From positions 124,001 to 188,000 of the forward strand of contig JADJPS010000001.1 of the NCBI GenBank assembly GCA_016713105.1: 64,000 bases of DNA, written 5' to 3'. Below the pieces are notes generated by a model. It had not been told where the DNA came from and made no database searches. It saw only the letters and a program-made list of their open reading frames with translations. The translations under genes were made by a program, and so were the position numbers. Below, in pieces: positions 45,684-53,703 of this stretch; within the stretch, counting starts at the first letter, position 1, and the number at the start of each line of letters is the position of its first letter. Source of the stretch: Devosia sp. (GTDB taxonomy: Bacteria; Pseudomonadota; Alphaproteobacteria; Rhizobiales; Devosiaceae).

Positions 45684-46556
45684 TCAGCCCTTCATCTTCC
45701 GTCGGAAGGCGCTGGGCGGCATGCCCAGCAGTCGCGTGGCGAGGCGGGTGAAGTAGGCGGGGTCGTCGTACCCCAGTTCGGCCCCGATCTGCTTGATCGA
45801 GAGGGTCGAGAACTGCAGCTGTCGACGCGCCTCGAGCGCGACCCGCCGTTCGATCACCCCCTGCGCCGACGCCCCGAGCAGCTGCCGGCAGATCCGGTTG
45901 AGGTGGGTATGGCTGATGCCGATCTGGCGCGCGTAGTCCGCCACCCGCCGCGTCTGGCGGAACTGCCGGTCGACGAGGCGACGAAACGCCTCGGCATGAC
46001 GGCGCGTGCGGTCGATGCCGGCAGCGCCGCTCGCCGGTCGGCCGCCCGAGCGCTGCAGGGCCAGCAGCAGCAGGGTGACATGGGCCCGCATGGCCAGGTC
46101 GTGCCGGGATCCGGGGTCGTCGGCCTCGGCCGTCAGGCGCGCCAGCGCGTCGGCGATGGCAGCGGTATCCTCGCGGATCACGGTTGCGGCGGGAAGCGCA
46201 AGATCGATGGCGACGAGGTCGCGCTCGAGCAGCGTCACCACCACACCCTCGACATCGGTGGAAAAGGTGAACCCATGCACGGTCAGGGCCGGCACCGCCA
46301 CCGTGCTCCCCGGGCCGAGGTCGAACTCGGTGTCGTCCAGCGTCACCCGACCGTTCCCCTCGACAAGGTGGAGTATCTGGAACAGGTGCTCGTGCCGATG
46401 CGGGGCAATGCGGTAGTCGTGCAGCCTGCTGCGGGCCTGGATGGTCTCCCAGTGCAACCAGTCATGCTGCCGCTCGCTGTCCACCTCGCCATAGAGCGCA
46501 TAGGTGGGGATCCTGCCCATGTTCGGATAGTGCAACTTCGTGGCTGACCCGTCCAT
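45684..46556 (-). CDS. pobR: AraC-family regulator of pobA (PobR type)
   Basis: 290 residues. The N-terminal cupin-like arm has RIAPHRHEHLFQILHLVEGN. The C-terminal AraC domain has YARQIGISHTHLNRICRQLL and LSIKQIGAELGYDDPAYFTR, with FRRKMKG at the end. This is the AraC/XylS-type PobR that activates 4-hydroxybenzoate hydroxylase genes. It is divergent from pobA with 54 bases between the starts, which fits local control. Confidence 0.82.
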   Translation of the reverse strand: MDGSATKLHYPNMGRIPTYALYGEVDSERQHDWLHWETIQARSRLHDYRIAPHRHEHLFQILHLVEGNGRVTLDDTEFDLGPGSTVAVPALTVHGFTFSTDVEGVVVTLLERDLVAIDLALPAATVIREDTAAIADALARLTAEADDPGSRHDLAMRAHVTLLLLALQRSGGRPASGAAGIDRTRRHAEAFRRLVDRQFRQTRRVADYARQIGISHTHLNRICRQLLGASAQGVIERRVALEARRQLQFSTLSIKQIGAELGYDDPAYFTRLATRLLGMPPSAFRRKMKG

Positions 46557-46610
46557 TCACCTCATCCTTGCGCCGACGCATTGTGGTCGTCTCGATGGAG
46601 GGGATGAAGC

Positions 46611-47768
46611 ATGCGCACACAGGTGGCCATCATCGGCGCCGGCCCGGCTGGCCTGATGCTCGGACGACTGCTGGATCTGGCCGGCGTGGACAACCTGATC
46701 CTCGAGCGCAAGAGCGCCGACTACGTCCTGGGACGCATCCGGGCCGGGGTGCTGGAACAGGGGGCGGTCGACCTGATGGATCGGGCGCAGGTTGGTCAGC
46801 GGCTGCATGCCGAGGGCCTCGTGCACGACGGCACCGTGCTCAGTTTCGATGGCGACGACCTGCGCATCGACTTCACCCGCCTGGTCGGCCGACAGGTGAC
46901 GGTCTATGGCCAGACCGAGGTGACGCGCGACCTGATGGAGGCCCGGCCGGACCGGACGATCTACGAGGCCGAGGACGTCGATCTCCACGATTTCGACGGC
47001 TCGCCATGGGTCAGCTGGGTGAAGGATGGCGTCACCCACCGGCTCGACTGCGACTTCATCGCCGGCTGCGACGGCTATCACGGCGTCAGCCGGGCCAGCG
47101 TCCCGGCAGCCGCCATCAAGACCTTCGAACGGATCTATCCCTTCGGCTGGCTGGGCCTGCTGGTCGACCGTCCACCGGTCTCGCAGGAGCTGATCTATGC
47201 CCGTCACCAGCGCGGGTTCGCCCTGTGCTCGCAGCGTTCGCTGACCCGCAGCCGCTACTACGTGCAGGTCGGCACGGACGACAAGGTGGAGGACTGGAGC
47301 GATGACCGGTTCTGGGACGAATTGCGGCGCCGACTGAACGAGGAGACGGCGGCTGCGATGCAGACCGGCCCGTCGATCGAGAAGTCCATCGCCCAGCTGC
47401 GCAGCTTCGTGGCCGAGCCGCTGCGCTTCGGTCGGCTGTTCCTCGCCGGCGATGCCGCTCACATCGTGCCGCCGACCGGTGCCAAGGGGCTCAACCTCGC
47501 CATGAGCGATGTCGACATGCTGGCCGAAGCGTTGATCGGCTTCTATCGGGATGGCACGAGCACCGGTCTCGACGGCTACTCGGCCCGCGCTCTGACCCGC
47601 ATCTGGAAAGCCGAGCGCTTCAGCTGGTGGATGACGGGGCTGCTGCATGATTTTCCGGACGATGGCGACTTCGGACGGCGCATGCAGCGTGCCGAGTTCG
47701 ACTACCTCGCCGGCTCGCTCGCCGCGCAGCAGAGCCTCGCCGAGAACTATACCGGACTGCCGCAATAG
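46611..47768 (+). CDS. pobA: 4-hydroxybenzoate 3-monooxygenase
   Basis: A 385-residue flavoprotein hydroxylase: VAIIGAGPAGLMLGRLLDLA (FAD Rossmann GxGxxG), LGRIRAGVLEQGAVDLM (PobA-specific), CDFIAGCDGYHGVSR (DG motif), and RLFLAGDAAHIVPPTGAKGL (GD motif). It converts 4-hydroxybenzoate to protocatechuate with NADPH and O2. Length matches PobA (about 390). A bidirectional terminator follows the gene. Confidence 0.95.
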   Translation: MRTQVAIIGAGPAGLMLGRLLDLAGVDNLILERKSADYVLGRIRAGVLEQGAVDLMDRAQVGQRLHAEGLVHDGTVLSFDGDDLRIDFTRLVGRQVTVYGQTEVTRDLMEARPDRTIYEAEDVDLHDFDGSPWVSWVKDGVTHRLDCDFIAGCDGYHGVSRASVPAAAIKTFERIYPFGWLGLLVDRPPVSQELIYARHQRGFALCSQRSLTRSRYYVQVGTDDKVEDWSDDRFWDELRRRLNEETAAAMQTGPSIEKSIAQLRSFVAEPLRFGRLFLAGDAAHIVPPTGAKGLNLAMSDVDMLAEALIGFYRDGTSTGLDGYSARALTRIWKAERFSWWMTGLLHDFPDDGDFGRRMQRAEFDYLAGSLAAQQSLAENYTGLPQ

Positions 47769-47797
47769 CGCGCACTCCCTTCCGGGTACGTAGGTTG

Positions 47798-47823
47798 AGC
47801 CCCGCGGCAGTCACCGCGGGGCT
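47798..47823. terminator. Terminator between pobA and dctP
   Basis: AGCCCCGCGG, CAGTCA loop, CCGCGGGGCT: perfect 10-bp stem between converging genes, with no strong T-run on either side. Confidence 0.75.
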
Positions 47824-47846
47824 CTGGTCTGGCGTCGGCCGAGGCG

Positions 47847-48869
47847 TCAGTTACTCTCGGCTGCGACCGCGGCCTGGGCCGCCGCATAGAGTGCCGGACC
47901 GTCGACCCCGATCGCCTTCATGTCGGCGAACCACTGGTCGATGGTCGGCTGGGCGGCGGCCTGCCAGCGAGCCGTCTCGGCCTCGTCGAGCTGCACGATG
48001 TTGTTGCCGGCCTCGGTCGCGATCCTGAGGCCGACGGCGTCGCCCTGGTCCATGACGCGACCGAACTCACGCGATGTCTCGAGCCCGGAATTGGCATCGA
48101 TGATCGCCTTGAGATCGTCCGGCAGCCGGTTGTAGCTGTCGAGGTTCATGGTGAAGCCGAAGGTCTGGCTGTAGAGGCCATGCGTGCCGGAGAACCCGGT
48201 GTGGTTCTTGACCAGTTCGGCCACTTTCAGCGAGGGCGTCACCTCCCAGGGAATGGTCGTGCCGTCGATCACGCCCTTGGACAGCGCCTCGGTCACCTGC
48301 GGCACCGGCATGCCCACCGGCTCGGCCCCCAGCTGGGCCAGCATCGAGGAAATGATGCGCGAGCCGCCGCGGATCTTCATGCCCTTCAGGTCTTCGAGCT
48401 TGTTGATCGGGTTCTTGGTGTGGAACAGGCCGGGACCGTGGGTGTGGAGCGCGATGACCTTGACCCCGGCGAACTCGTCGGCCGAGTTGGCCATCACGTA
48501 GTTGTAGAAGGCCGCCGAGGAGGCCTCGCCCGTGGTGATCAGGAAGGGCAGCTCGAACACCTCCGACTTGGGGAAGCGTCCGGGCGTATAGCCGAGCACG
48601 GTCCAGATCAGGTCGACCACGCCGTCCTTGGCCTGGTCGTAGAGGTCCGGCGGTGCACCGCCCAGCTGCATGGCCGGGTAGAGCTCGACCTTGATGCGGC
48701 CGCCCGAGTCCGCCTGCACCTTCTCCGCCCAGGGCGTCAGCGCCTTGGCCGGAATGGTCGCCTGCGCCGGCAGCATCTGGTGGAGGCGCAGGGTGATGTC
48801 CTGCGCCAGGGCTGAGGTGGTCATGGCCAATGCGGCCAGGGCCCCCAGAACGAACAGCTTGGTCTTCAT
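47847..48869 (-). CDS. dctP: TRAP transporter solute-binding protein
   Basis: 340 residues with a signal peptide (MKTKLFVLGALAALAMTTSA, cleavage near LAQ). TRAP motifs are LRLHQMLPAQATIPAKALTP, VFELPFLITTGEASS, and LEDLKGMKIRGGSRIISSML carrying the conserved Arg that pairs with the ligand carboxylate. GTTIPWEVTPSLKVAELVKN follows. It captures a carboxylate, in this context probably an aromatic acid such as protocatechuate or 4-hydroxybenzoate. It is the last gene of the dctQ-dctM-dctP operon. Confidence 0.88.
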   Translation of the reverse strand: MKTKLFVLGALAALAMTTSALAQDITLRLHQMLPAQATIPAKALTPWAEKVQADSGGRIKVELYPAMQLGGAPPDLYDQAKDGVVDLIWTVLGYTPGRFPKSEVFELPFLITTGEASSAAFYNYVMANSADEFAGVKVIALHTHGPGLFHTKNPINKLEDLKGMKIRGGSRIISSMLAQLGAEPVGMPVPQVTEALSKGVIDGTTIPWEVTPSLKVAELVKNHTGFSGTHGLYSQTFGFTMNLDSYNRLPDDLKAIIDANSGLETSREFGRVMDQGDAVGLRIATEAGNNIVQLDEAETARWQAAAQPTIDQWFADMKAIGVDGPALYAAAQAAVAAESN

Positions 48870-48969
48870 CGGGTGTTCCCTCCCTTGTCATGGCCGATCT
48901 GGCCGAGTGAGTTGGCATAGGCGCCACCGAACCGGACCTCCTCCGGAGACAGGCGGCGCGGGCAGAGTC

Positions 48970-50292
48970 CTAGTAGAGCATCCAGACCAGCCACAGACTG
49001 GCAGGCGGGAATGCGACCAGGAATATGGTGCGGACGATATCGCTCGCCACGAAGGGCAGCACGCCGCGAAAAGTCTCCGAGAGCCTCGTGCCCGGCGACA
49101 TGGAATTGATGATGAACAGGTTCATGCCGACCGGCGGAGTGATCAACCCCACCTCCACCACGATCAGCACCAGTATCCCGAACCAGATGCCGAAATCGTC
49201 CGGCGCGAGGCCGAAATCGAGGGCCGTCATCATCGGATAGACGATCGGCACGGTCAGAAGGATCATCGACAGCGAGTCCATGACGCAGCCCAGCAGCAGG
49301 TAGAAGATCAGCACCACGGTGAGCACCAGCCAGGGGTTGAAACCCTGGGCGGCAATCCAGGCCGAGGCGACCTGCGGCAGCTGCGAAAGCGCGAGGAAGC
49401 CGTTGAGCGAGGCCGCGCCGAGCACGATGAGGAAGATCATCGCGGTCGACATGGCGGTTCCGAGGCTGGCATTGACGAGGCCCCGCCGGCCGAGCGTGCG
49501 CGTCGCGATGGCGATGATCCCCGTGCCGGCCGCGCCCACGGCGGCCGCCTCGGTGGGCGTGAAGACCCCGGTGTAGATGCCGCCGATCACCAGCAGGAAC
49601 AGCACGAGCACCGGCCACGTCCTGCCCAGTTCCCGGAAGCGTTCCGCGTAGGGCATGCGCGGCCGCGTCCCCCCGGCTCCGGGGCTTACCCGCACGTAGA
49701 TGGCGATCACCACCATGTAGCCGACGGCGGCGAGGATGCCCGGCAGGAACGCCGCCATGAACAGCTTGGCGATGTTCATCTCGGTCAGCACCGCGTAGAT
49801 GACGAGGATGATCGAAGGCGGGATGAGGATGCCCAGCGTCCCGCCGGCCGCCACCGTTCCGGTGGCAAGCGCGCCGGAGTAGCCGTATTTCTTCAGCTCG
49901 GGCAGGGCGACATGTCCCATCGTGGCGGCCGTCGCCAGCGACGAGCCGCAGATGGCGCCGAAGCCCGCGCTGGCGCCGATGGCGGCCATGGCGACACCGC
50001 CCTTGCGATGGCCCATCCACGCCGCTGCGGCGTTGAACAGGCCGGACGACAGGCCGCTCAGCGTGGCGAACTGCCCCATCAGCAGGAACAGCGGCACCAC
50101 CGACAGCGAGTAGGAGGCGAAGGTCCCGTAGGTCAGGCTCTTGAACTGGGCCATGGTGGGGTTGAGGCTGCCGGTGATGAGCCAGCTGCCCGCGATTCCG
50201 ACGCCCAGCATGGCGAGGCCGATCGGAACGCGCAGGAACACCAGCACGAGCACGGCCGGGATGCCGAACAGCCCGAGGATCAGCGGGCTCAT
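48970..50292 (-). CDS. dctM: TRAP transporter large permease
   Basis: 440 residues with about 12 membrane segments. Characteristic parts are VPLFLLMGQFATLSGLSSGL, GASAGFGAICGSSLATAATM, GTLGILIPPSIILVIYAVLT and VGLITPPVGMNLFIINSMSP. It is the sodium-driven transport subunit. It overlaps dctQ by four bases. Confidence 0.9.
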   Translation of the reverse strand: MSPLILGLFGIPAVLVLVFLRVPIGLAMLGVGIAGSWLITGSLNPTMAQFKSLTYGTFASYSLSVVPLFLLMGQFATLSGLSSGLFNAAAAWMGHRKGGVAMAAIGASAGFGAICGSSLATAATMGHVALPELKKYGYSGALATGTVAAGGTLGILIPPSIILVIYAVLTEMNIAKLFMAAFLPGILAAVGYMVVIAIYVRVSPGAGGTRPRMPYAERFRELGRTWPVLVLFLLVIGGIYTGVFTPTEAAAVGAAGTGIIAIATRTLGRRGLVNASLGTAMSTAMIFLIVLGAASLNGFLALSQLPQVASAWIAAQGFNPWLVLTVVLIFYLLLGCVMDSLSMILLTVPIVYPMMTALDFGLAPDDFGIWFGILVLIVVEVGLITPPVGMNLFIINSMSPGTRLSETFRGVLPFVASDIVRTIFLVAFPPASLWLVWMLY

Positions 50293-50831
50293 GCTTCGCC
50301 CCCGGCGCCCTTGAGCTCGTTTTCGCCGCGCAGTGCCATCCCGACCGATCGGCCGAGCACGAAGACCGAGACGATGACGAGGATCACCGCCCCGACGAGG
50401 CCGAAGGCATAGGCCCAGCCGAGCGGAAAGCGCAGCAGCAGCGTGGTCTCCTTGTAGGCGAACTTGTCGAGCATGCCGGCATGCAGGCGCCAGGCGATGA
50501 ACGCGGCCGCCACCAGCATCGCGAGGTCGGTGATCACGAGGATGATCCGGTTGCTCGCCGGCGACAGGCCATCGGTGACCAGCGAGACCAGGGCATGGCC
50601 GCGCTTCAGGTGTGCCCAGGGCATGAATGCGAAGACGGCAAATCCCATGCCGATCGAAACCAGCTCGTAGTCGCCGGTGATCGGCTTGAGTCCTGCCCAG
50701 AGCAGGGCGCGGCCGAGCACGCTCACGCAGATCAGGACGGTCATCCCGATCAGCGCGAGACTGCCGGCGACGGCACTCCACCTTGCCAGGGCATTGACGA
50801 ACCGCCCCAGCCCCCCATCGTCGGTGAACAC
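50289..50831 (-). CDS. dctQ: TRAP transporter small permease
   Basis: 180 residues, four membrane segments, GTG start at 50831. DctQ features are VSVLGRALLWAGLKPITGDY, ELVSIGMGFAVFAFMPWAHL and the conserved KRGHALVSLV. It is first in the TRAP operon. The PcaQ-type block lies 106-147 bases upstream, suggesting control with the pca genes. Confidence 0.88.
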   Translation of the reverse strand: MFTDDGGLGRFVNALARWSAVAGSLALIGMTVLICVSVLGRALLWAGLKPITGDYELVSIGMGFAVFAFMPWAHLKRGHALVSLVTDGLSPASNRIILVITDLAMLVAAAFIAWRLHAGMLDKFAYKETTLLLRFPLGWAYAFGLVGAVILVIVSVFVLGRSVGMALRGENELKGAGGEA

Positions 50832-50936
50832 CTAAGCCTGTCCCTTCGGGGTCGAGTGACGGGCGGCGTCGGTATCTGCGTGTGCGCTCTGCATGGCTCC
50901 TCCCTGATGCAAAGCTACCGGGCCGACGGGCAGCAA

Positions 50937-50978
50937 GTAAAATGAGATGTTCGGCCGAAATCATAACCCCCAGATTAT
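50937..50978 (-). promoter_or_regulatory. PcaQ box and promoter block, TRAP copy
   Basis: GTAAAATGA (50937-50945), 17 bases, then ATAACCCCCAGATTAT (50963-50978). The box differs from the pcaD copy at only a few central positions and the spacing is identical. It supports co-regulation of the TRAP operon with pcaDCHGB by PcaQ. Confidence 0.7.
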
Positions 50979-51138
50979 CCAGATCGCCGACGAGGCGGGA
51001 ATCGTGGTCGAGGGAAGCCTTTTTGATAACCGAAGGTATATGAATTGCAGTGAGACCGCAGACGTTCCGCAGTGTACCGCATGACGCCGCTGCGCGTCAT
51101 GCGGACGCACCGGCACTGACGGCTGTTCAGGCACTTAT

Positions 51139-51158
51139 GTTATCAACTATAACTATAT
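51139..51158. promoter_or_regulatory. Candidate MarR operator upstream of marR
   Basis: GTTAT, CAACT, ATAACTATAT. The dyad GTTAT-N5-ATAAC and its right flank are the same as in the perfect palindrome before the feruloyl-CoA synthetase gene (56825-56849). It is 86 bases upstream of the marR start. Confidence 0.6.
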
Positions 51159-51243
51159 CCGCAGGGTCGTACAAGTCGCTGCCGCCAGAGCCACGCCGGT
51201 TAGCGGACAGCCCTGTTGCGGTGGGCGGGGGAAGGATGCGAGC

Positions 51244-51720
51244 GTGAAACGTGAAGCGCAGGTGCCACTCGCCGACGCAAGCGCCGTAGCGCATCGGTCG
51301 CTGCTGACGCAGGCCACCACCAGCCTTGTCGGCTACCGCCTGCGCCGTGCCCAGTTGAGCGTCTTTCACAGGTTCCTGATGCTCTTCGACGACCTCAGGC
51401 TCCGTCCGGCCGAATACTCGGTCCTGGTGCTGATCGCCGACAATCCCGGCCGCAAGCAGACCGAGATCGCCGAGGTGCTGGGCATCAAGCGCGCCAACTT
51501 CGTGACGCTCGTCCACGGTCTCGCGCAGCGCCGGCTGGTCGAGCGGGCAGCCTCGGCGGATGACCGGCGCGCCAATGCGCTGCACCTGACGGCCGAAGGC
51601 CAGGCATTCGTCGTCCGGGCCCGCGCCCTGCACGACGCCATGGAAGCGGACCTCGTGACGCGCCTCGGCGGTCCGGCCGGTCGCGACCGGTTGTTGTCGC
51701 TGCTCGACCGCCTGACCTGA
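51244..51720 (+). CDS. MarR-family regulator of the hydroxycinnamate operon
   Basis: 158 residues, GTG start. The winged helix is visible in LRPAEYSVLVLIADNPGRKQ, IAEVLGIKRANFVTLVHGLA and the wing ASADDRRANALHLTAEGQ. MarR proteins such as FerR/CouR repress hydroxycinnamate catabolism and release on binding the CoA-thioester. It converges on the enoyl-CoA hydratase gene with one base between them. The shared dyad in front of marR and fcs supports control of both. Confidence 0.82.
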   Translation: MKREAQVPLADASAVAHRSLLTQATTSLVGYRLRRAQLSVFHRFLMLFDDLRLRPAEYSVLVLIADNPGRKQTEIAEVLGIKRANFVTLVHGLAQRRLVERAASADDRRANALHLTAEGQAFVVRARALHDAMEADLVTRLGGPAGRDRLLSLLDRLT

Positions 51721-51721
51721 C

Positions 51722-52516
51722 CTATCTGAACACTGGTGCGCGCTTTTCGAGAAAGGCCCGCAGCCCCTCTTCGGCATCCGGCCCGGTCTGGCTGAGCGCT
51801 GCGGTGAGGCTCTCGGCGTAGAGGCCGGCCTCGGGTGGCATGGTGGCGATCTGGGCGATGGCCTGGATGACGAAGCCGTTGATGGTGGGCGAATTCCTGG
51901 CAATGCGCTCGGCCAGCTCGAATGCCTTGTCCAGCGCCTGGCCCTCCGGCACGACGTGGTGGGCCAGGCCCAGGCGTTCGCCCTCGATCCCGGAATAGGT
52001 CCGGCCGGTGAGCATCATCTCGGTCAACCGATCGGGGCCGATGAGCCTCGAGATTCGCACCGAGCCCCCTCCACCCACGAAGATGCCCCGCAGGCCCTCG
52101 GGCATCTGGAAGCGCACGCTTTGCTCGGCCACCCGCACGTGGCAGGCGGCGCCGAACTCCAGTCCGCCGCCCATGACCGCACCGGCCATAGCCGCGACCA
52201 CCGGAATGGACGAGGTAGCGACCCGCGCCATGACGCGGTGCCAGTTGCGCGAGTGGGCCATGACTTCGAGCGGCCCGCGCCGCACGTGCTGGGAGAGATC
52301 GAGGCCCGAGGAGAAATGCCCGCCCGCTCCGCTGATGACGATGGCACGCGTGCCCTCCGGCACGGCGGAAAAGAACCCATCGAGCGCGGCGACGAGATCA
52401 TCGTTGAGCGCGTTGCGCTTTTCCGGGCGATTGAGCATCAGGTGGGTGACGGGTCCTTTCGCCGTCACCGTCAACACATCGGCCTCAGCCATCCTGCCTG
52501 TCTCCGGGGGGCTCAT
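51722..52516 (-). CDS. Enoyl-CoA hydratase (hydroxycinnamoyl-CoA hydratase candidate)
   Basis: A crotonase-fold enzyme of about 264 residues: LMLNRPEKRNALNDDLVAAL, the oxyanion hole ISGAGGHFSSGLDLSQ and PVVAAMAGAVMGGGLEFGAA, the usual catalytic Glu region RFQMPEGLRGIFVGGGGSVR, and a C-terminal LEKRAPVFR. The ATG at 52516 overlaps the thioesterase stop; an internal ATG nine codons on is also well placed. It is the last gene of the operon. In a beta-oxidative route it hydrates the side-chain double bond. A retro-aldol hydratase-lyase is less likely, because thiolase and dehydrogenase genes are present and no vanillin dehydrogenase is. Confidence 0.8.
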   Translation of the reverse strand: MSPPETGRMAEADVLTVTAKGPVTHLMLNRPEKRNALNDDLVAALDGFFSAVPEGTRAIVISGAGGHFSSGLDLSQHVRRGPLEVMAHSRNWHRVMARVATSSIPVVAAMAGAVMGGGLEFGAACHVRVAEQSVRFQMPEGLRGIFVGGGGSVRISRLIGPDRLTEMMLTGRTYSGIEGERLGLAHHVVPEGQALDKAFELAERIARNSPTINGFVIQAIAQIATMPPEAGLYAESLTAALSQTGPDAEEGLRAFLEKRAPVFR

Positions 52517-52932
52517 CTGTCTGCTCCCAGCACCTGCCGTACATCGTCCGGCAACGGTGCCGAACGGATGCCCCCTGCATCGTCCCGCACCGCCCACACC
52601 CGCTTCTCGTGGGCCTCGATCGCGGTCTCGTCGTCCTTGCGGAGGGTGTGAGTGACCGAAAAGCTGGAGCGCCCGAGTGCGGTGACTTCTGTCCGGATCT
52701 CGACCACGTCGCCGAAGCTGCTGGGGCGAAGGAAGCGGGCGCCGGTATCGACCATCGGAATGCCCGCAATCCCGTAATGCGCCAGCCAGTTGCGCTTCGG
52801 CATGGCAAGGGCCGCGGACAGCAGGCCCGCGGTGGCATTGTCGAAGAAGCGGAAGTAGTTGGGATAATAGACGATGCCGGCAGGATCGCAGTCGCCGAAC
52901 TGAATCTCCAGACGCGTCGTGTGCGAGAACAT
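52513..52932 (-). CDS. 4-hydroxybenzoyl-CoA thioesterase-type enzyme
   Basis: The 139-residue hot-dog fold protein has LEIQFGDCDPAGIVYYPNYF, the 4-hydroxybenzoyl-CoA thioesterase signature with the catalytic Asp of GDCDPAG, then FRFFDNATAGLL and FSVTHTLRKDDETAIEAHEK. In this operon it probably releases vanillate (or 4-hydroxybenzoate) from the aroyl-CoA formed by thiolysis. It is between the SDR and enoyl-CoA hydratase genes. Confidence 0.85.
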   Translation of the reverse strand: MFSHTTRLEIQFGDCDPAGIVYYPNYFRFFDNATAGLLSAALAMPKRNWLAHYGIAGIPMVDTGARFLRPSSFGDVVEIRTEVTALGRSSFSVTHTLRKDDETAIEAHEKRVWAVRDDAGGIRSAPLPDDVRQVLGADR

Positions 52933-52941
52933 CCCTGCCTC

Positions 52942-53703
52942 CTATTTCGCTGCCATGCGCAGGGCGCCGTCAAGGCGCACAACTTCACCGTTGAGGTAGT
53001 CGTTCTCGATCATCGAGAGCACCAGCGCGGCAAACTCTTCGGGCCGGCCCAGTCGCGGTGGATTGGGAATGGAGGAGGCGAGGCCATCCTGGGTTTCCGG
53101 CGGCAGTCCGGCCAGCAACGGCGTCAGGAACAGTCCGGGCGCGATGGCGAGCACCCGGATGCCGAAGCGGGCAAACTCGCGTGCGGCCGGGAGCGTGAGG
53201 GAGACGATGCCGCCCTTGGATGCGGCATAGGCCGCCTGGCCGACCTGCCCTTCGAAGGCGGCGACCGATGCGGTCGAGATGATGACGCCGCGCTGGCCGT
53301 TGGCGTCGGGCTCCGACAGCGACATGGCGTGGGCCGAAAGGCGCAGCATGTTGAAGCTGCCGATGAGGTTGACGCGGATGACGGTCTCGAAGGCGGAAAG
53401 CGACATCGGGCCGTCGCGTCCGACAATGCGGGCTGCTGTGCCGATGCCGGCGCAGTTGACCAGAACGGAAGGTGGTCCCAGCACCGCCATCGCCGCCTGC
53501 ACCGCCTGCTCGGCACTTCCGGCGTCGGCGACGTCCACGGCAAAGAAGCGGCCCCCGAGTTCGCCCGCCACGGCCTCGCCTGCCGTCGCGTTGCGATCGA
53601 AGAGCGCCACGCGGGCCCCGCGCCCAGACAGGGCCCGCGCGGTTTCGGCGCCGAGCCCGGAGGCGGCGCCGGTGACGAATGCGGTCTTGCCGGCAATGTT
53701 CAT
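52942..53703 (-). CDS. SDR-type 3-hydroxyacyl-CoA dehydrogenase
   Basis: The 253-residue SDR resembles type II 3-hydroxyacyl-CoA dehydrogenases (HSD10 class): TAFVTGAASGLGAETARALS (TGxxxGLG), VLVNCAGIGTAARIVGRDGP, VIISTASVAAFEGQVGQAAY with catalytic Tyr, and AASKGG. The LFLTPLLAGLPPE segment and ending ENDYLNGEVVRLDGALRMAA are also typical. It would oxidise the 3-hydroxy-3-arylpropionyl-CoA. Its ATG overlaps the thiolase stop (ATGA). Confidence 0.83.
   Translation of the reverse strand: MNIAGKTAFVTGAASGLGAETARALSGRGARVALFDRNATAGEAVAGELGGRFFAVDVADAGSAEQAVQAAMAVLGPPSVLVNCAGIGTAARIVGRDGPMSLSAFETVIRVNLIGSFNMLRLSAHAMSLSEPDANGQRGVIISTASVAAFEGQVGQAAYAASKGGIVSLTLPAAREFARFGIRVLAIAPGLFLTPLLAGLPPETQDGLASSIPNPPRLGRPEEFAALVLSMIENDYLNGEVVRLDGALRMAAK

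Larger units (their letters stand above)
50832..51243. other. Divergent intergenic region, TRAP operon and marR promoters
   Basis: About 410 bases without a gene. It contains the PcaQ-type block (50937-50978) and the MarR-type dyad (51139-51158), listed separately. A further dyad-like TTGATAACCGAAGGTATATG occurs at about 51022. The segment 50930-51060 is distinctly AT-richer than its surroundings, as promoters are. Confidence 0.55.
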
